Source of the DNA: Actinoplanes xinjiangensis
GTDB taxonomy: Bacteria > Actinomycetota > Actinomycetes > Mycobacteriales > Micromonosporaceae
Assembly: GCF_003148685.1 (NCBI RefSeq)
Contig: NZ_QGGR01000017.1
Coordinates: 62,001-126,000 of the forward strand
Reading direction: 5' to 3'
Length of the DNA: 64,000 bases
Shown here piece by piece: positions 7,453 through 17,439 of the stretch. Within the stretch, counting starts at the first letter, position 1. Every line of letters starts with the position of its first letter. A program made the translations under genes and the position numbers. Under the pieces are notes generated by a model. It was not told the DNA's origin, made no database searches, and saw only the letters and a program-made list of their open reading frames with translations.

Positions 7453-8400
7453 ATGAGTCATGCCGTGACGGCTGACCAACTGCACAAGTCCTATCCCGGC
7501 GGCGTGAAGGCCCTCGACGGGCTCAGCCTCGACGTCCGGGCCGGCGAGGTGTTCGGCCTGCTCGGGCCGAACGGCGCCGGCAAGTCCACCACCGTCAAGA
7601 TCCTCACCACGCTGGCCCGGCCCGACTCCGGCACCGCCGTGGTCGCCGGCCACGACGTGCTGCGGCACCCCGAGCGGGTGCGGCGCGAGATCGGCGTGGT
7701 CGCCCAGCGGTCCGCGCTCGACCCGATGGCGAGCGGCCGGGACAATCTGACACTTCAAGGGCGGATCTTCGGGGTACGCGGAACCGCGCTCCGCCGCCGG
7801 GTCGGCGAACTGCTGGACCGCTTCGACCTGACCGGTGCCGCCGACCGGGTCGTGCGCGGCTGGTCCGGCGGCATGCAGCGGCGCCTGGACGTGGCGCTGG
7901 CTCTCGTGCACCGGCCCGGCGTGCTCTTCCTCGACGAGCCGACCACCGGGCTGGACCCCGAGGGGCGGGCCGCGATGTGGGCGGAGATCGGCCGCCTGGC
8001 CGCCGACGAGTCGATGGCCATCCTGCTCACCACCCACTACCTGGACGAGGCCGACCGGCTGGCGGCGCGCCTCGCCATCGTGGACGGCGGGCGGATCGTC
8101 GCCCACGGGACGCCCGCGCACCTCAAGGAGGAACTGCGCGGGGACGCCGTACATCTGGAATTGCGGCAACCACCGGATGAGCCGACGGCGCGGCAGGTGA
8201 TCGCGCTGGTCCCCGGCTTGCGTGAGGTCGCCCTCGACGGGCGGCGGCTGAGCGCGCGGGCCGACGACGGCGCCGCGGCTGTTCCGGCGGCCCTGGCCGC
8301 CCTCGAATCGGCCGGCATCGGCGTCGCGGCCGTGACCGTCGCGCGGCCGTCGCTGGACGACGTGTACCTGCGGCACGCGGGACGGAGGTTCGCGGCATGA
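7453..8400 (+). CDS. DrrA-type ABC exporter ATP-binding protein
   Basis: The ATG at 7453 is preceded by GGAG at 7441 and gives 315 residues, the DrrA length. It has Walker A GPNGAGKST, Q-loop VVAQRS, signature WSGGMQRRLDVA, Walker B VLFLDEPTTGLDPEG and switch His TTHYLDEAD. The C-terminal ~80 residues match the accessory domain of daunorubicin-resistance ATPases. It energises export by the permease encoded next (ATGA overlap). The substrate is unknown; a drug or lipid is likely by family. Confidence 0.93.
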   Translation: MSHAVTADQLHKSYPGGVKALDGLSLDVRAGEVFGLLGPNGAGKSTTVKILTTLARPDSGTAVVAGHDVLRHPERVRREIGVVAQRSALDPMASGRDNLTLQGRIFGVRGTALRRRVGELLDRFDLTGAADRVVRGWSGGMQRRLDVALALVHRPGVLFLDEPTTGLDPEGRAAMWAEIGRLAADESMAILLTTHYLDEADRLAARLAIVDGGRIVAHGTPAHLKEELRGDAVHLELRQPPDEPTARQVIALVPGLREVALDGRRLSARADDGAAAVPAALAALESAGIGVAAVTVARPSLDDVYLRHAGRRFAA

Positions 8401-9242
8401 GCACCTCCGTACGGAGTGATCCGGCCGCCGGCCGTCCCGCCGCCGGCAACCCCGGCGTCCCGGTGCTCAGGACCCTCGCGGCGCACACCTGGTGGATGAC
8501 CGGGCGGCGGCTGAAGGTGCTGGCCAAGCAGCCGGCATTCGTGGTGATCATGCTGGTGCAGCCGGCGATCTGGCTGTTCCTGTTCGGCAACCTGTTCCGC
8601 CGGGTGGTGGAGCTGCCGGGCTTCGGAGCGGGCGACTACCTCGACTACATCGTGCCCGGCGTCGTGGTGATGACCGCGGTGTCGTCGAACATGTGGGCCG
8701 GCATGGGCCTCCTCGAGGAGATCGAGCGCGGCACCCTCAACCGGCTGCTCACCACACCGGTGTTCCGGTCCGCGATCATGAACGCGCTGGTCGCCGAACA
8801 GGCGATCAGCACGGCCGTGCAGGTGCTGGCGATCATGCTGCTGGGGCTGCTCGCCGGGGCGGACTATCCGGGCGGGGTGGCCGGCCTCGTCGTGCTGCTG
8901 GTCGCGGCGCTGCTGCTGGGCACGGTGTTCAGCGCGCTGTCGAACACGATCGGGATGCTGGTCCGGCAGCGGGAGACCATCATCGGCGTCAACACGCTGT
9001 TGCTGTTGCCGTTGACGTTCCTGTCGTCGGCGTTCATGGCCGAGTCGCTGATGCCGTCGTGGATGCGGGCGATCGCCGACGCCAACCCGGTCAACTGGGC
9101 ACTCGACGCGGCGCGGGCGGCGATGACCGCCGATCCGGACTGGGGCGTCGTCGCCGTCCGCTGCGGATGGCTGGCGCTGGCCGCCGCCGCGATGGTGTTC
9201 CTGTCCACCCGTACGTTCCGGGCGTACCAGAAGTCGGTGTGA
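8397..9242 (+). CDS. DrrB-type ABC-2 exporter permease
   Basis: 281 residues with about six membrane segments. It contains the ABC-2 patterns FLFGNLFRRVVELPGFG, the periplasmic VPGVVVMTAVSSNMWAGMGL, and LLLPLTFLSSAFMAESLMPSWM. The ~40-residue N-terminus before the first membrane helix is Pro/Gly-rich. It pairs with the upstream ATPase, with which it overlaps by four bases. It probably confers self-resistance or exports a metabolite under PadR control; no biosynthetic cluster is nearby. Confidence 0.92.
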   Translation: MSTSVRSDPAAGRPAAGNPGVPVLRTLAAHTWWMTGRRLKVLAKQPAFVVIMLVQPAIWLFLFGNLFRRVVELPGFGAGDYLDYIVPGVVVMTAVSSNMWAGMGLLEEIERGTLNRLLTTPVFRSAIMNALVAEQAISTAVQVLAIMLLGLLAGADYPGGVAGLVVLLVAALLLGTVFSALSNTIGMLVRQRETIIGVNTLLLLPLTFLSSAFMAESLMPSWMRAIADANPVNWALDAARAAMTADPDWGVVAVRCGWLALAAAAMVFLSTRTFRAYQKSV

Positions 9243-9245
9243 CCC

Positions 9246-9620
9246 TCAGCGGGCCAGGACCTCGACGCGCCGGACGAGGTCCTGGGCCGTGAACGGCTTG
9301 GGCAGGTAGTCGTCGGCGCCGGCGTCGAACGCGGTGGCCACCTCCAGCCAGCGGCCCCGCTCGGTGAGCAGCAGGATCGGGATGTCGGCGGTGTCCTCGG
9401 CGGTGCGCAGGGCGTGGCAGAGGGCGGCCGCCGTCATGTCGCGGCCGGCGGTGTCGAGGGCGGCGTCCAGCACCGCGCAGTCCGGCGGGTGGGCGTGGGC
9501 GGCACGGAGGGCGGCCCGGCCGGTGTTGCGCGACGACACCTCCAGGCCGGCCGAGGTGAGGACCGTCTCGATGATGCGCAGCAGGGTCGGATCGTCGTCG
9601 ACCACGAGAACCGAAGTCAC
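9246..9620 (-). CDS. Stand-alone response-regulator receiver domain
   Basis: About 124 residues forming one receiver domain and nothing else. Acidic pocket VVDDDPT, phospho-acceptor Asp in CAVLDAAL, Thr in ILLLTERG and Lys in LPKPF are all present, so it should be phosphorylatable. The GTG at 9620 (MTSVLVVDDD) is preferred over the ATG at 9635 because GGGGG lies 6-7 bases before it. It is divergent from a hybrid histidine kinase whose own receiver has lost its phospho-Asp, so this small protein may take over the receiver role in that relay. It has no output domain, like CheY or Spo0F. Confidence 0.88.
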   Translation of the reverse strand: MTSVLVVDDDPTLLRIIETVLTSAGLEVSSRNTGRAALRAAHAHPPDCAVLDAALDTAGRDMTAAALCHALRTAEDTADIPILLLTERGRWLEVATAFDAGADDYLPKPFTAQDLVRRVEVLAR

Positions 9621-9676
9621 CCTCACCCCCAGCAAAGCGTACCCGGCGCCGATGATCTCTCCATACAGTAGGTGCC

Positions 9677-11902
9677 GTGCCGGACGTCGGGGACCGGATC
9701 TGGAGCGTGCGGCGGCTGCTGCGGGCCGGGGTGCTGCTCACCCTCGCCGCGGTCGCCGCCCTGGCCGTCACCGGGTTCGTGCGCAACAGCGAGAGCCTGG
9801 AGGCCCACGCCGAACTCCAGCGCTCCGGCGAGATCGTGAAGCGGATCATCGCGCTGCGGGCCGCCGTGGAGGGCCTCGCGGCGCCCCCGGCGGATCCGGC
9901 GGCGCCGGCCGCCGATGGTGGGATGCCCACGGCGGTGGCGCCCACCGACCCGGAGGCGGCCGCGGCCGCGCTGGTGAACCGGTCTGCCGCCGCCCCGCCC
10001 GCTCCCACGGACATCCTGCGGTTCCGGGTGGCCGAGATGGGCCGGCTGGCCGGCTCCGATCCGGTTCACCGCGCTTTCCTCCAGCGGATCGACCCGGCCG
10101 CCGACGTCAGTGTTCTGCGGGCCGCCACCGACGGCATGCTGAGCCACGAGCAGATCCTGCTGGACCGGCGGATCGGCGACACCGGCGCGGTGGCCCGTAC
10201 CAGCCGCTGGATGATCGTCTGGCTGGCGGTGCCGGTGGCGGGGCTGGTGCTGATCGCCGGCCGCCGGGTGGAACGCCGCTTCGTCCACGCCGCGGACCAG
10301 ATGACGGCCGCCGCCCGCCGGGCCCGGGAAGGCGACCTCGCGCACCCCGCCGACGTCCGCGGCCCGCGGGAACTCGCCGACATGGCGGCCACGTTCAACG
10401 TGGCGATGACCGACCTGGCGCGGGCCCGCGACGAGGCGAACGCGGCGACCGCGGCCGGCTCGGCGTTCCTGGACGCGATGAACCACGAGGTCCGTGCGCC
10501 GTTGACCGCGGTGACCGGGATGACCGGGCTGCTCCTGGAGGCGGACCTCGGCGACCGGCAGCGCGAACTCGCCACCACCGTCCACGACAGCGCCGCCGCG
10601 CTGCTCGCCGTCGTCGACGACCTGCTGGACCTGGCCCGGATCGAGACCGGTGACCTGGCGCTGGACCGCCGCCCGTTCTCGTTGCGCGGTTGTGTGCGCC
10701 GGGCGATGGACCCGGTGGCGGCGGCCGCCGAGGCGAAGGGGCTGCACCTGGCCGCGCATCTGGCGGCCGGCTGCCCCGAACGGGTACGCGGCGACGACGT
10801 CCGGGTGCGCCGGATCCTGACCGCTCTGCTGCGCCGGGCGGTGGCCGCGACCGAGCACGGGGCGGTGACCGTGAGTGTGTCGGCGCTGTCCCGCCCGGAG
10901 GGCCTGGAGGTGCACTTCTCGATCCGGGACACCGGGCTCGGTGTCCCGGCGGAGCACCGGCCCGACCCGGGTGTGCTGCTGGCCCGGGGTCTGGCCGTGT
11001 CGATGGGCGGCGGCGTCACCGCGGAGGACCGGCCGGGCCACGGTACGACGGTGACCGTCACGGTGCTGCTGGACGAGACGCCACAGCCGGACGGGTTCGG
11101 CCGTGTACCGGTCGACGGGCGCAAGCAGCGACTGCTGGTGCTGGTGGCCGAGGACGACCCGGTGGACCAGCGGCTGATCCGGCGACTGCTGGAACGCCGC
11201 GGGCACCGGGTGCTGACGCTCGCCGACGGGGAGGCCGCTGTGGAGGCGGTCCAGCGCGACCGGTACGACCTGGTCCTGCTCGGTTCCGGCCTGCTGGTCC
11301 TGGACGGGCCGACGGCGACGCGCCTGATCCGCGCCGACCCGCCGGTGCACGGGGTGCCGCGGATCATCGCGATCTGCTCGGACTCCGAGGAGCGGGAGGA
11401 GTTCGCGACCGCCGGTGTGGACGGGATGCTGGCGCGGCCGGTGGACCCGGGCGACCTCGACGTGGTCCTGGCGACCGCTGCCGCGTACGCCGATGTCCGC
11501 CTGGCCGGTGCCGGTCCGCTGCCCGGACCGGACGACGGCGAGCCCGCGATGATCCGTGCCTGCGTCGAGGTGATCGCCGGCCCGGACGCCGAACCCGCGG
11601 ACCGCCGCCGGCTCGCCGAGGTCCTGCACAACTTCGCCGATCGTCTGCCGGGCCTGCTGGATCGCATGGACGAGGCCGCCGCCCGCGGCGACACCCGCAA
11701 CCTCGCCCGTCTCGCGCACAGCCTGAAGGCCTCGTCGGCGACGCTCGGCGCGAACCGTTTCGCGGCGCTCTGCGCCGACCTCGAGGACCGGGCCCACCAC
11801 GATCCCGCCACCACCGACGTACTGCACGACCTGCATGAACGCGCCCGGGAAGTCAGCGACACGATGGAGACGATCTCCCGGCAGCTCATCCGGGCCTCCT
11901 GA
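9677..11902 (+). CDS. Degenerate hybrid histidine kinase with pseudo-receiver and intact HPt domain
   Basis: 741 residues. Membrane helix ~10-32, an Ala/Pro-rich extracytoplasmic part, helix ~178-200, HAMP, then HisKA with FLDAMNHEVRAPL (phospho-His ~270). In the ATPase domain the N-box reads ALLRRAVAATEHG: the Mg-binding Asn and following Lys are replaced. The G1 (RDTGLGV) and G2 (GHGTTVTV) boxes remain. The receiver (~488-600) has VAEDDPVDQ but DLVLLGSG, with Gly where the phospho-Asp should be, and LARPVD instead of LxKP. The C-terminal HPt domain is intact (LARLAHSLKASSATLG, His ~681). The protein may thus act mainly as an HPt donor or phosphatase, with the divergent receiver as partner. 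The start was taken as the GTG giving MPDVGDRIW. Confidence 0.9.
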   Translation: MPDVGDRIWSVRRLLRAGVLLTLAAVAALAVTGFVRNSESLEAHAELQRSGEIVKRIIALRAAVEGLAAPPADPAAPAADGGMPTAVAPTDPEAAAAALVNRSAAAPPAPTDILRFRVAEMGRLAGSDPVHRAFLQRIDPAADVSVLRAATDGMLSHEQILLDRRIGDTGAVARTSRWMIVWLAVPVAGLVLIAGRRVERRFVHAADQMTAAARRAREGDLAHPADVRGPRELADMAATFNVAMTDLARARDEANAATAAGSAFLDAMNHEVRAPLTAVTGMTGLLLEADLGDRQRELATTVHDSAAALLAVVDDLLDLARIETGDLALDRRPFSLRGCVRRAMDPVAAAAEAKGLHLAAHLAAGCPERVRGDDVRVRRILTALLRRAVAATEHGAVTVSVSALSRPEGLEVHFSIRDTGLGVPAEHRPDPGVLLARGLAVSMGGGVTAEDRPGHGTTVTVTVLLDETPQPDGFGRVPVDGRKQRLLVLVAEDDPVDQRLIRRLLERRGHRVLTLADGEAAVEAVQRDRYDLVLLGSGLLVLDGPTATRLIRADPPVHGVPRIIAICSDSEEREEFATAGVDGMLARPVDPGDLDVVLATAAAYADVRLAGAGPLPGPDDGEPAMIRACVEVIAGPDAEPADRRRLAEVLHNFADRLPGLLDRMDEAAARGDTRNLARLAHSLKASSATLGANRFAALCADLEDRAHHDPATTDVLHDLHERAREVSDTMETISRQLIRAS

Positions 11903-12008
11903 CCCCGGCGGTACGAACCACCCCGCCCGCCCCAGCCGGGCACTCCCGTCGCGCCCGGTCTCGGCAAACCGAACCGCGATCCCGGTAGGAACAGCCACAA
12001 TCACGTTC

Positions 12009-13172
12009 GTGAGCGATACAACGGGGCAGAACGCCAGTAAACGGCGTATTCGGTGGATCGGTGCCGTGATCGTCGTCGGTGGGGCGGTGGCCGGTGGTGT
12101 GATCGGGGCTCTCGCCCGGGACGGCGACGACAGGCCGGCCGCGATCGTCGTCGCCGCCGTCGACCGGGGCGCGGTCACCCTGGACGTGGCCACCACCGGC
12201 ACGATCGAACCGGCCACCACCCGCAGCCTGACGTTCACCGTGGCCGGAACCGTCGAGGCGGTGCAGGTCCGGCCCGGCAACCGGGTCGTCAAGGGCCAGA
12301 AGCTCGCCGTACTGGACGACACCGAGGCCATCGACGACCTCAACGACGCCAGGACCGGTCTCGCCGAGGCCGAGAACCGGCTCGCCGCCGCCCGGACCGT
12401 CGCGGTCCGCGCCACCGCGAGCGCCACCACCTGCGCCCGCCCCGGCCGGACCGCCGAACCCGCGGAGGTGCCGACGGTGCAGGTAGGGGGTGCGCAGGCG
12501 CCGGCCGTCGAGGGCAGGGCGGCGACCCCGTGCCCGACCCGCGGCTACCCGGACACCGGCAGCGACCAGGTGCTCACCGCGCAACAGCAGGTCAACCGGG
12601 CCGCACGCGCGGTCGAGGCGGCGCAGAAGGCCCTGGACGCGACGACCATCACCGCCCCGATCGCGGGGACCGTCGTGGCCGTCGAGGGCGAGGTCGGCGA
12701 CCGGGTCCGGAGCGGGTCGACGTTCATCAGCCTGGCCGACACGTACGCCATGCAGGTGCGCGCCGCCTTCCCGGAGGCGGACGCGGGCGCCCTGACGGCC
12801 GGGCAGACCGCGACGATCAGCCTGGCCGACTCCGACGACGTGTACGGGGCCGAAGTGGTGCAGGTCGACCCGGTCGGCACGTCGGACGGCACGCTGGTCC
12901 GCTTCGGGGTGCTGCTGGCCTTCGCCGACTCGCCGGCCGACCTGCTGGTGGGGCAGAGCGCGCAGGTGATGGTGCGTACCGGCGAGGTGGCGGACGTGCT
13001 GCGGGTGCCGTCGACGGCGGTGCACGACGTGTCCGGCGGATCGGGCACCGTGCTGGTCCGTGCCGCCGACCGGCCGGAGGAACGCGTGGTGACCGTCGGG
13101 CTCCGCGGGGACCGGTACACCGAGATAACCGGCGGACTGGAGCAGGGCGACCAGGTGGTGCGTTCCTGGTAG
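12009..13172 (+). CDS. Membrane fusion (HlyD/MacA-like) adaptor protein 1
   Basis: The GTG at 12009 gives 387 residues (MSDTTGQNASKRRIRW) with one N-terminal membrane anchor (WIGAVIVVGGAVAGGVIGAL). A lipoyl-like half motif (VQVRPGNRVVKGQKLAVLDD), a helical hairpin, the second half (TITAPIAGTVVAVEGEVGDR), a beta-barrel and a membrane-proximal domain follow, as in MacA/HlyD adaptors. An insertion in the hairpin (~133-180) is Pro/Ala-rich with two cysteines (TTCARPG, ATPCPTRG) that might form a disulphide outside the cell. It is the first of five co-directional genes; the weak start site leaves the exact N-terminus uncertain. Confidence 0.88.
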   Translation: MSDTTGQNASKRRIRWIGAVIVVGGAVAGGVIGALARDGDDRPAAIVVAAVDRGAVTLDVATTGTIEPATTRSLTFTVAGTVEAVQVRPGNRVVKGQKLAVLDDTEAIDDLNDARTGLAEAENRLAAARTVAVRATASATTCARPGRTAEPAEVPTVQVGGAQAPAVEGRAATPCPTRGYPDTGSDQVLTAQQQVNRAARAVEAAQKALDATTITAPIAGTVVAVEGEVGDRVRSGSTFISLADTYAMQVRAAFPEADAGALTAGQTATISLADSDDVYGAEVVQVDPVGTSDGTLVRFGVLLAFADSPADLLVGQSAQVMVRTGEVADVLRVPSTAVHDVSGGSGTVLVRAADRPEERVVTVGLRGDRYTEITGGLEQGDQVVRSW

Positions 13173-13228
13173 CGGGGGATTGCCGGAAGACAGCACGCCA
13201 CGAACCGGCCGGAAGGCATGATGACGGT

Positions 13229-14317
13229 GTGAATGTGCTGCGTCGTCCCAGTACGGCCGTGAACGCCCTGCTGGCTCTCCTGATCGTCGCTGCCGGCTTC
13301 TGGGGCTGGACCCTGCTGCGGGACACCTCGGAGACGACCCGGGCGAGCGCGTCCGGCGTCCGGACCGTCGTCGCCAACCAGGGCACCGTCACCCGGACGG
13401 TGACCGCCGACGGGTCCGTGGCCAGCGCTGCCACCGCCACCGCCACGTTCACCACGCCGGGCACGGTCACCGCGATCCCGGTGAAGGTGGGACAGAAGGT
13501 CGGCGCCGGCGCCCTGCTGGCCCGGATCGACCCCGCCGACGCCCAGCGCGACCTGAAGCTGGCGCAGGCCGACCTGGAGGCGGCACGGGACGCGCTGGAC
13601 CGGGCCGAGGACGCGGGCACCGACACCGACAACGCGGCCAACGCGGTGACCGAGGCGGAACTGGCGGTCGACGAGGCGCAGGCGGCGCTCGCCGGCACCC
13701 GGCTGACCGCCCCGATGGCCGGCACCGTGGTCGCCGTCAACGGGACTCTCGGCGGCTCGTCGTCGACCGACGGCGAGTCCACCGCCGGTTTCGTGGACCT
13801 CGCCGATCTCGCCAGGCTGCAGATCACCGCGGCCTTCTCGGAGGCGGACGCCACCGAGCTCAAGGAGGGTCAGAGCGCCACCATCGTCTGGAACGCGTTG
13901 CAGAACGCCGAGACGACCGGCACGGTGGTGGCCGTCGACCCGACCGCGACCAGCGAGAACAACGTCGTCACGTACGGCGTGACGGTCAGCCTGCCGAACC
14001 CGCCGGACGGCGCCAAACCGGGCCAGACCGTGACCGTCTCGGTGGTCACCGGCAGCGTGGAGAACGCCGTCATGGTCAACTCGGCGGCCGTCACCACGAT
14101 CGGCAACCGGCACACCGTGACCGTCGTGGACGCCGCCGGCCGGCAGGAGATCCGCCAGGTGCAGGTCGGGCTGGAGGGTGACGACGCCGCGCAGATCACG
14201 TCGGGCCTGGCCGCCGGGGAGCGCGTCGTACTGCCGGCCGGCAGCACGGCGACCACGACCACCGGCGACGTGCGTGGTGGCCGCGTGCCGTCCGGCGGCG
14301 GGAACGGCGGGCGCTGA
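13229..14317 (+). CDS. Membrane fusion (HlyD/MacA-like) adaptor protein 2
   Basis: The GTG at 13229 (MNVLRRPSTAVNALLALL) gives 362 residues. It has a membrane anchor at ~12-30, lipoyl halves VTAIPVKVGQKVGAGALLARID and TAPMAGTVVAVNG, a helical hairpin rich in Asp/Asn/Ala, then barrel and membrane-proximal domains ending in a Gly-rich tail. It is paralogous in layout to the preceding adaptor, so two adaptors serve one ATPase/permease pair. It ends two bases before the ATPase gene. In Gram-positives such adaptors form an extracellular extension of a MacB-like pump. Confidence 0.88.
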   Translation: MNVLRRPSTAVNALLALLIVAAGFWGWTLLRDTSETTRASASGVRTVVANQGTVTRTVTADGSVASAATATATFTTPGTVTAIPVKVGQKVGAGALLARIDPADAQRDLKLAQADLEAARDALDRAEDAGTDTDNAANAVTEAELAVDEAQAALAGTRLTAPMAGTVVAVNGTLGGSSSTDGESTAGFVDLADLARLQITAAFSEADATELKEGQSATIVWNALQNAETTGTVVAVDPTATSENNVVTYGVTVSLPNPPDGAKPGQTVTVSVVTGSVENAVMVNSAAVTTIGNRHTVTVVDAAGRQEIRQVQVGLEGDDAAQITSGLAAGERVVLPAGSTATTTTGDVRGGRVPSGGGNGGR

Positions 14318-14319
14318 TC

Positions 14320-15039
<720 letters not shown>

Positions 15040-15040
15040 G

Positions 15041-16219
15041 GTGAATTTTAGCGATATTCTGGGATTTGCTCTGCGGGGGATCGGCGCCAACAAACTGCGT
15101 TCGATCCTCACCATGCTCGGCATCCTGATCGGGGTCGCCGCCGTCATCCTGCTGGTCGCGGTCGGCAACGGCTCGGCGCGGTCGGTCGCCTCCCGGATCG
15201 AGTCCCTCGGCACCGACACGCTGACCGTGCTGAGTACAAGCCGGGCCGGCGCCGGCCTCACCATGCGGGTGGCCGACGCCCTCGACGACCGCACGGTCGC
15301 CCCCGCCGTCCGCTCGGTGTCGCCCGTGGTCAGCACCTCGGCCACCCTGACCTACGAGGGCGCCGAGCACGAGATCGGCTCGTTCGTCGGCACCACGCCG
15401 AGCTGGTTCGCCGCCTCCAACTCCCCGGTCGCGGCCGGTGCGGCCTTCACCGCCGACGACGAGGCGCAGGCCCGCCGCGTCGTGGTGATCGGGCAGACCG
15501 TCGCCGCGGAACTGTTCCCCGGTGTCGACCCGGTCGGCCGGCAGGTCACCGCGGGCGGTGCGCTGTTCACCGTCGTCGGGGTGCTCCGAGAGAAGAGTTC
15601 GGCCGGTTCCCAGGATGCCGACGACACGGCGATCGCCCCGATCGGCGCGGTCCGCCAGGTACTCGCCGGTTACGGCCCGCTCAGCTCGATCCTGGTGGAG
15701 GCCGGCGACCCGTCGGCGGTCGGCACCGCGCAGTCCCAGATCACCACGATCCTCGACCGCCGGCTGGACGCCGATGCGTACCGGGTGCAGAGTGCCTCCC
15801 AACTGCTGGAGGCGCGGACCGAGACCGCCGGTACGTTCACCACCCTGCTCGGGGCGGTCGCCGCGATCAGCCTGCTCGTCGGTGGCATCGGCATCACCAA
15901 CATCATGCTGGTGACGGTCACCGAACGGACCCGGGAGATCGGCATCCGCAAGGCTCTGGGAGCGCCCCGCCGGGCCATCCTCTCCCAGTTCCTCATCGAG
16001 GCCACCCTGCTCAGCGTCATCGGTGGCGGGCTGGGGGTGGCCGTGGCCGTGGCCGTCATCGGCAGCCGCTTCCCGATCGTCGGCGTGCAGCCGGTGATCG
16101 TGCCCGGTTCGGTCGTGCTGGCCCTGGGCGTCTGCGTCCTGATCGGCCTCTTCTTCGGCGGCCTGCCCGCCGCCCGTGCCGCCCGCCTGCGCCCGATCGA
16201 TGCCCTTCGTTACGAATGA
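15041..16219 (+). CDS. MacB-type ABC permease (MacB_PCD + FtsX domains)
   Basis: 392 residues. N-terminal helix in TMLGILIGVAAVILLVAVG, a large extracytoplasmic MacB_PCD domain (~50-260), then three C-terminal helices of an FtsX domain with the coupling motif RTREIGIRKALGAPRRAIL. With the ATPase and two adaptors it forms a tripartite-like export pump for a peptide, lipid or antibiotic. The start is the GTG at 15041 after GGAG (15031-15034). The first codons are AT-rich (AATTTTAGCGATATT), unlike the surroundings, possibly to keep the start site unstructured. Confidence 0.94.
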   Translation: MNFSDILGFALRGIGANKLRSILTMLGILIGVAAVILLVAVGNGSARSVASRIESLGTDTLTVLSTSRAGAGLTMRVADALDDRTVAPAVRSVSPVVSTSATLTYEGAEHEIGSFVGTTPSWFAASNSPVAAGAAFTADDEAQARRVVVIGQTVAAELFPGVDPVGRQVTAGGALFTVVGVLREKSSAGSQDADDTAIAPIGAVRQVLAGYGPLSSILVEAGDPSAVGTAQSQITTILDRRLDADAYRVQSASQLLEARTETAGTFTTLLGAVAAISLLVGGIGITNIMLVTVTERTREIGIRKALGAPRRAILSQFLIEATLLSVIGGGLGVAVAVAVIGSRFPIVGVQPVIVPGSVVLALGVCVLIGLFFGGLPAARAARLRPIDALRYE

Positions 16220-16243
16220 GCGCCTACTGATGAGGAACGCCGC

Positions 16244-16783
16244 GTGAGTCCCACGAAACACGACACCGAGGTGCTGGCCCGCCCGTCCGGCACCCACCCG
16301 GAGCTGGACGAGGCCCTGGCCGCGGCCGCCCCGCGCCGCTGGTGGAACCGCACCACCCTGGCCCTGCTCGGCGCCGTACTGCTGGCCGGCGGCTTCCTCG
16401 GCGGGGTGCAGGCGCACGAACGCTGGGGCGCCGGCGACGACCCCGCCGGTGTCCCGAGCGGGGCTGGCGCGCCCGGCGGCTTCGGCGGCCTCGCCGTCGC
16501 CTCCCGCGGACCGGGCGGCGACGCCTCCCCCGTTCCCGGCGGGGGCGCGCAGCCGGCCACCGCCGGCGGAACGATCGGCACGGTCAAGATGGTCGACGGC
16601 ACCACGCTCTACGTGCAGACCCCGGACGGCGAGACGATCACGGTACGGACCGGCGACGACACCACCGTGAAGGTCAGCCAGACCGCCAGCCTGGAGAGCA
16701 TCACGTCCGGCGTGCCGGTGACCGTCGAGGGCGTACCCGACGCCGAGGGCGTCATCACCGCGACCATCGTGACCGCGGGCTGA
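16244..16783 (+). CDS. Single-pass membrane protein with C-terminal small beta domain (DUF5666-like)
   Basis: 179 residues: ~40 cytoplasmic residues, one membrane helix (TLALLGAVLLAGGFLGGV), a Gly/Pro-rich linker and a ~65-residue beta domain (GTIGTVKMVDGTTLYVQTPD ... VPVTVEGVPDAEGVITA). The last part reads like DUF5666-type OB-fold sequences found beside MacAB-like pumps. It is likely the last gene of the pump operon, 24 bases after the permease. The GTG start at 16244 is uncertain. Function is unknown; a pump accessory or envelope sensor is plausible. Confidence 0.78.
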   Translation: MSPTKHDTEVLARPSGTHPELDEALAAAAPRRWWNRTTLALLGAVLLAGGFLGGVQAHERWGAGDDPAGVPSGAGAPGGFGGLAVASRGPGGDASPVPGGGAQPATAGGTIGTVKMVDGTTLYVQTPDGETITVRTGDDTTVKVSQTASLESITSGVPVTVEGVPDAEGVITATIVTAG

Positions 16784-16850
16784 ACCGGCCGGTTCCCCAC
16801 TGATTGCGGGAAGGGCCGCCGGAAGTCACAGGATCGCGGGGCCGCCGCCG

Positions 16851-17393
16851 ATGACTCCCGCCATGTCCACCATCAGCGGTGTCACCGCCTCCACCGGCTC
16901 GTACTCCTACTACTGGATGCCGCCCGCGCTGCGCCGGGAGAATCCGATGGTCCGGGTCGCCGAGACGCTGGGGCTGACCGCCGGCGAACTGCGGACCCAG
17001 CTCGACGCCGGCCGGAGCCTCAACGACATCGCGACCGCGCGCGGAGTGCCCCACGACGAACTGATCACCGCGATCAAGATCGGACTGACACCGGAGACGA
17101 TCGCGGCCGGCGGCGCCGACGCGATCGCGGGGCGGATAGCCGGGAAGATCCACCCGGAACCGGAGGCGCCACCACCACCGCTGCCCGGTGCACCGCGTGG
17201 CCGCAACGCCGGCCTGCGTGACGAGACCAAACTCGCCGGGGTCGGCCGGCTGCTCGGCATGAGCGCCGAGGCCGTCACCGCGGCCGCCGCCGGTCCGAAC
17301 GCCCTGGTCGCGCTCCTGCAGACCAGGGGCGTCCACCTGTACGCCCTGCGCGGCGTGCTGACCAGCGGCGACCTGCTGGACGTCACCGTCTGA
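16851..17393 (+). CDS. Hypothetical protein with two short helical repeat units
   Basis: 180 residues, family not recognised with certainty. Two related segments resemble the short helical motif seen in small secreted Bacillus proteins: LGLTAGELRTQLDAGRSLND with DIATARGVPHDELITAI, and LGMSAEAVTAAAAGPNALVA. A Pro-rich linker (PEAPPPPLPGAPRG) separates them. No signal peptide is evident. ATG 16851 and ATG 16863 are both possible starts; neither has a strong ribosome-binding site. It may be cotranscribed with the pump operon (67-base gap). Confidence 0.65.
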   Translation: MTPAMSTISGVTASTGSYSYYWMPPALRRENPMVRVAETLGLTAGELRTQLDAGRSLNDIATARGVPHDELITAIKIGLTPETIAAGGADAIAGRIAGKIHPEPEAPPPPLPGAPRGRNAGLRDETKLAGVGRLLGMSAEAVTAAAAGPNALVALLQTRGVHLYALRGVLTSGDLLDVTV

Positions 17394-17439
17394 ACGGCAG
17401 AGCCCGCGACAGCGCAGCCGTCGGTGGCGCAGCCGGTGG

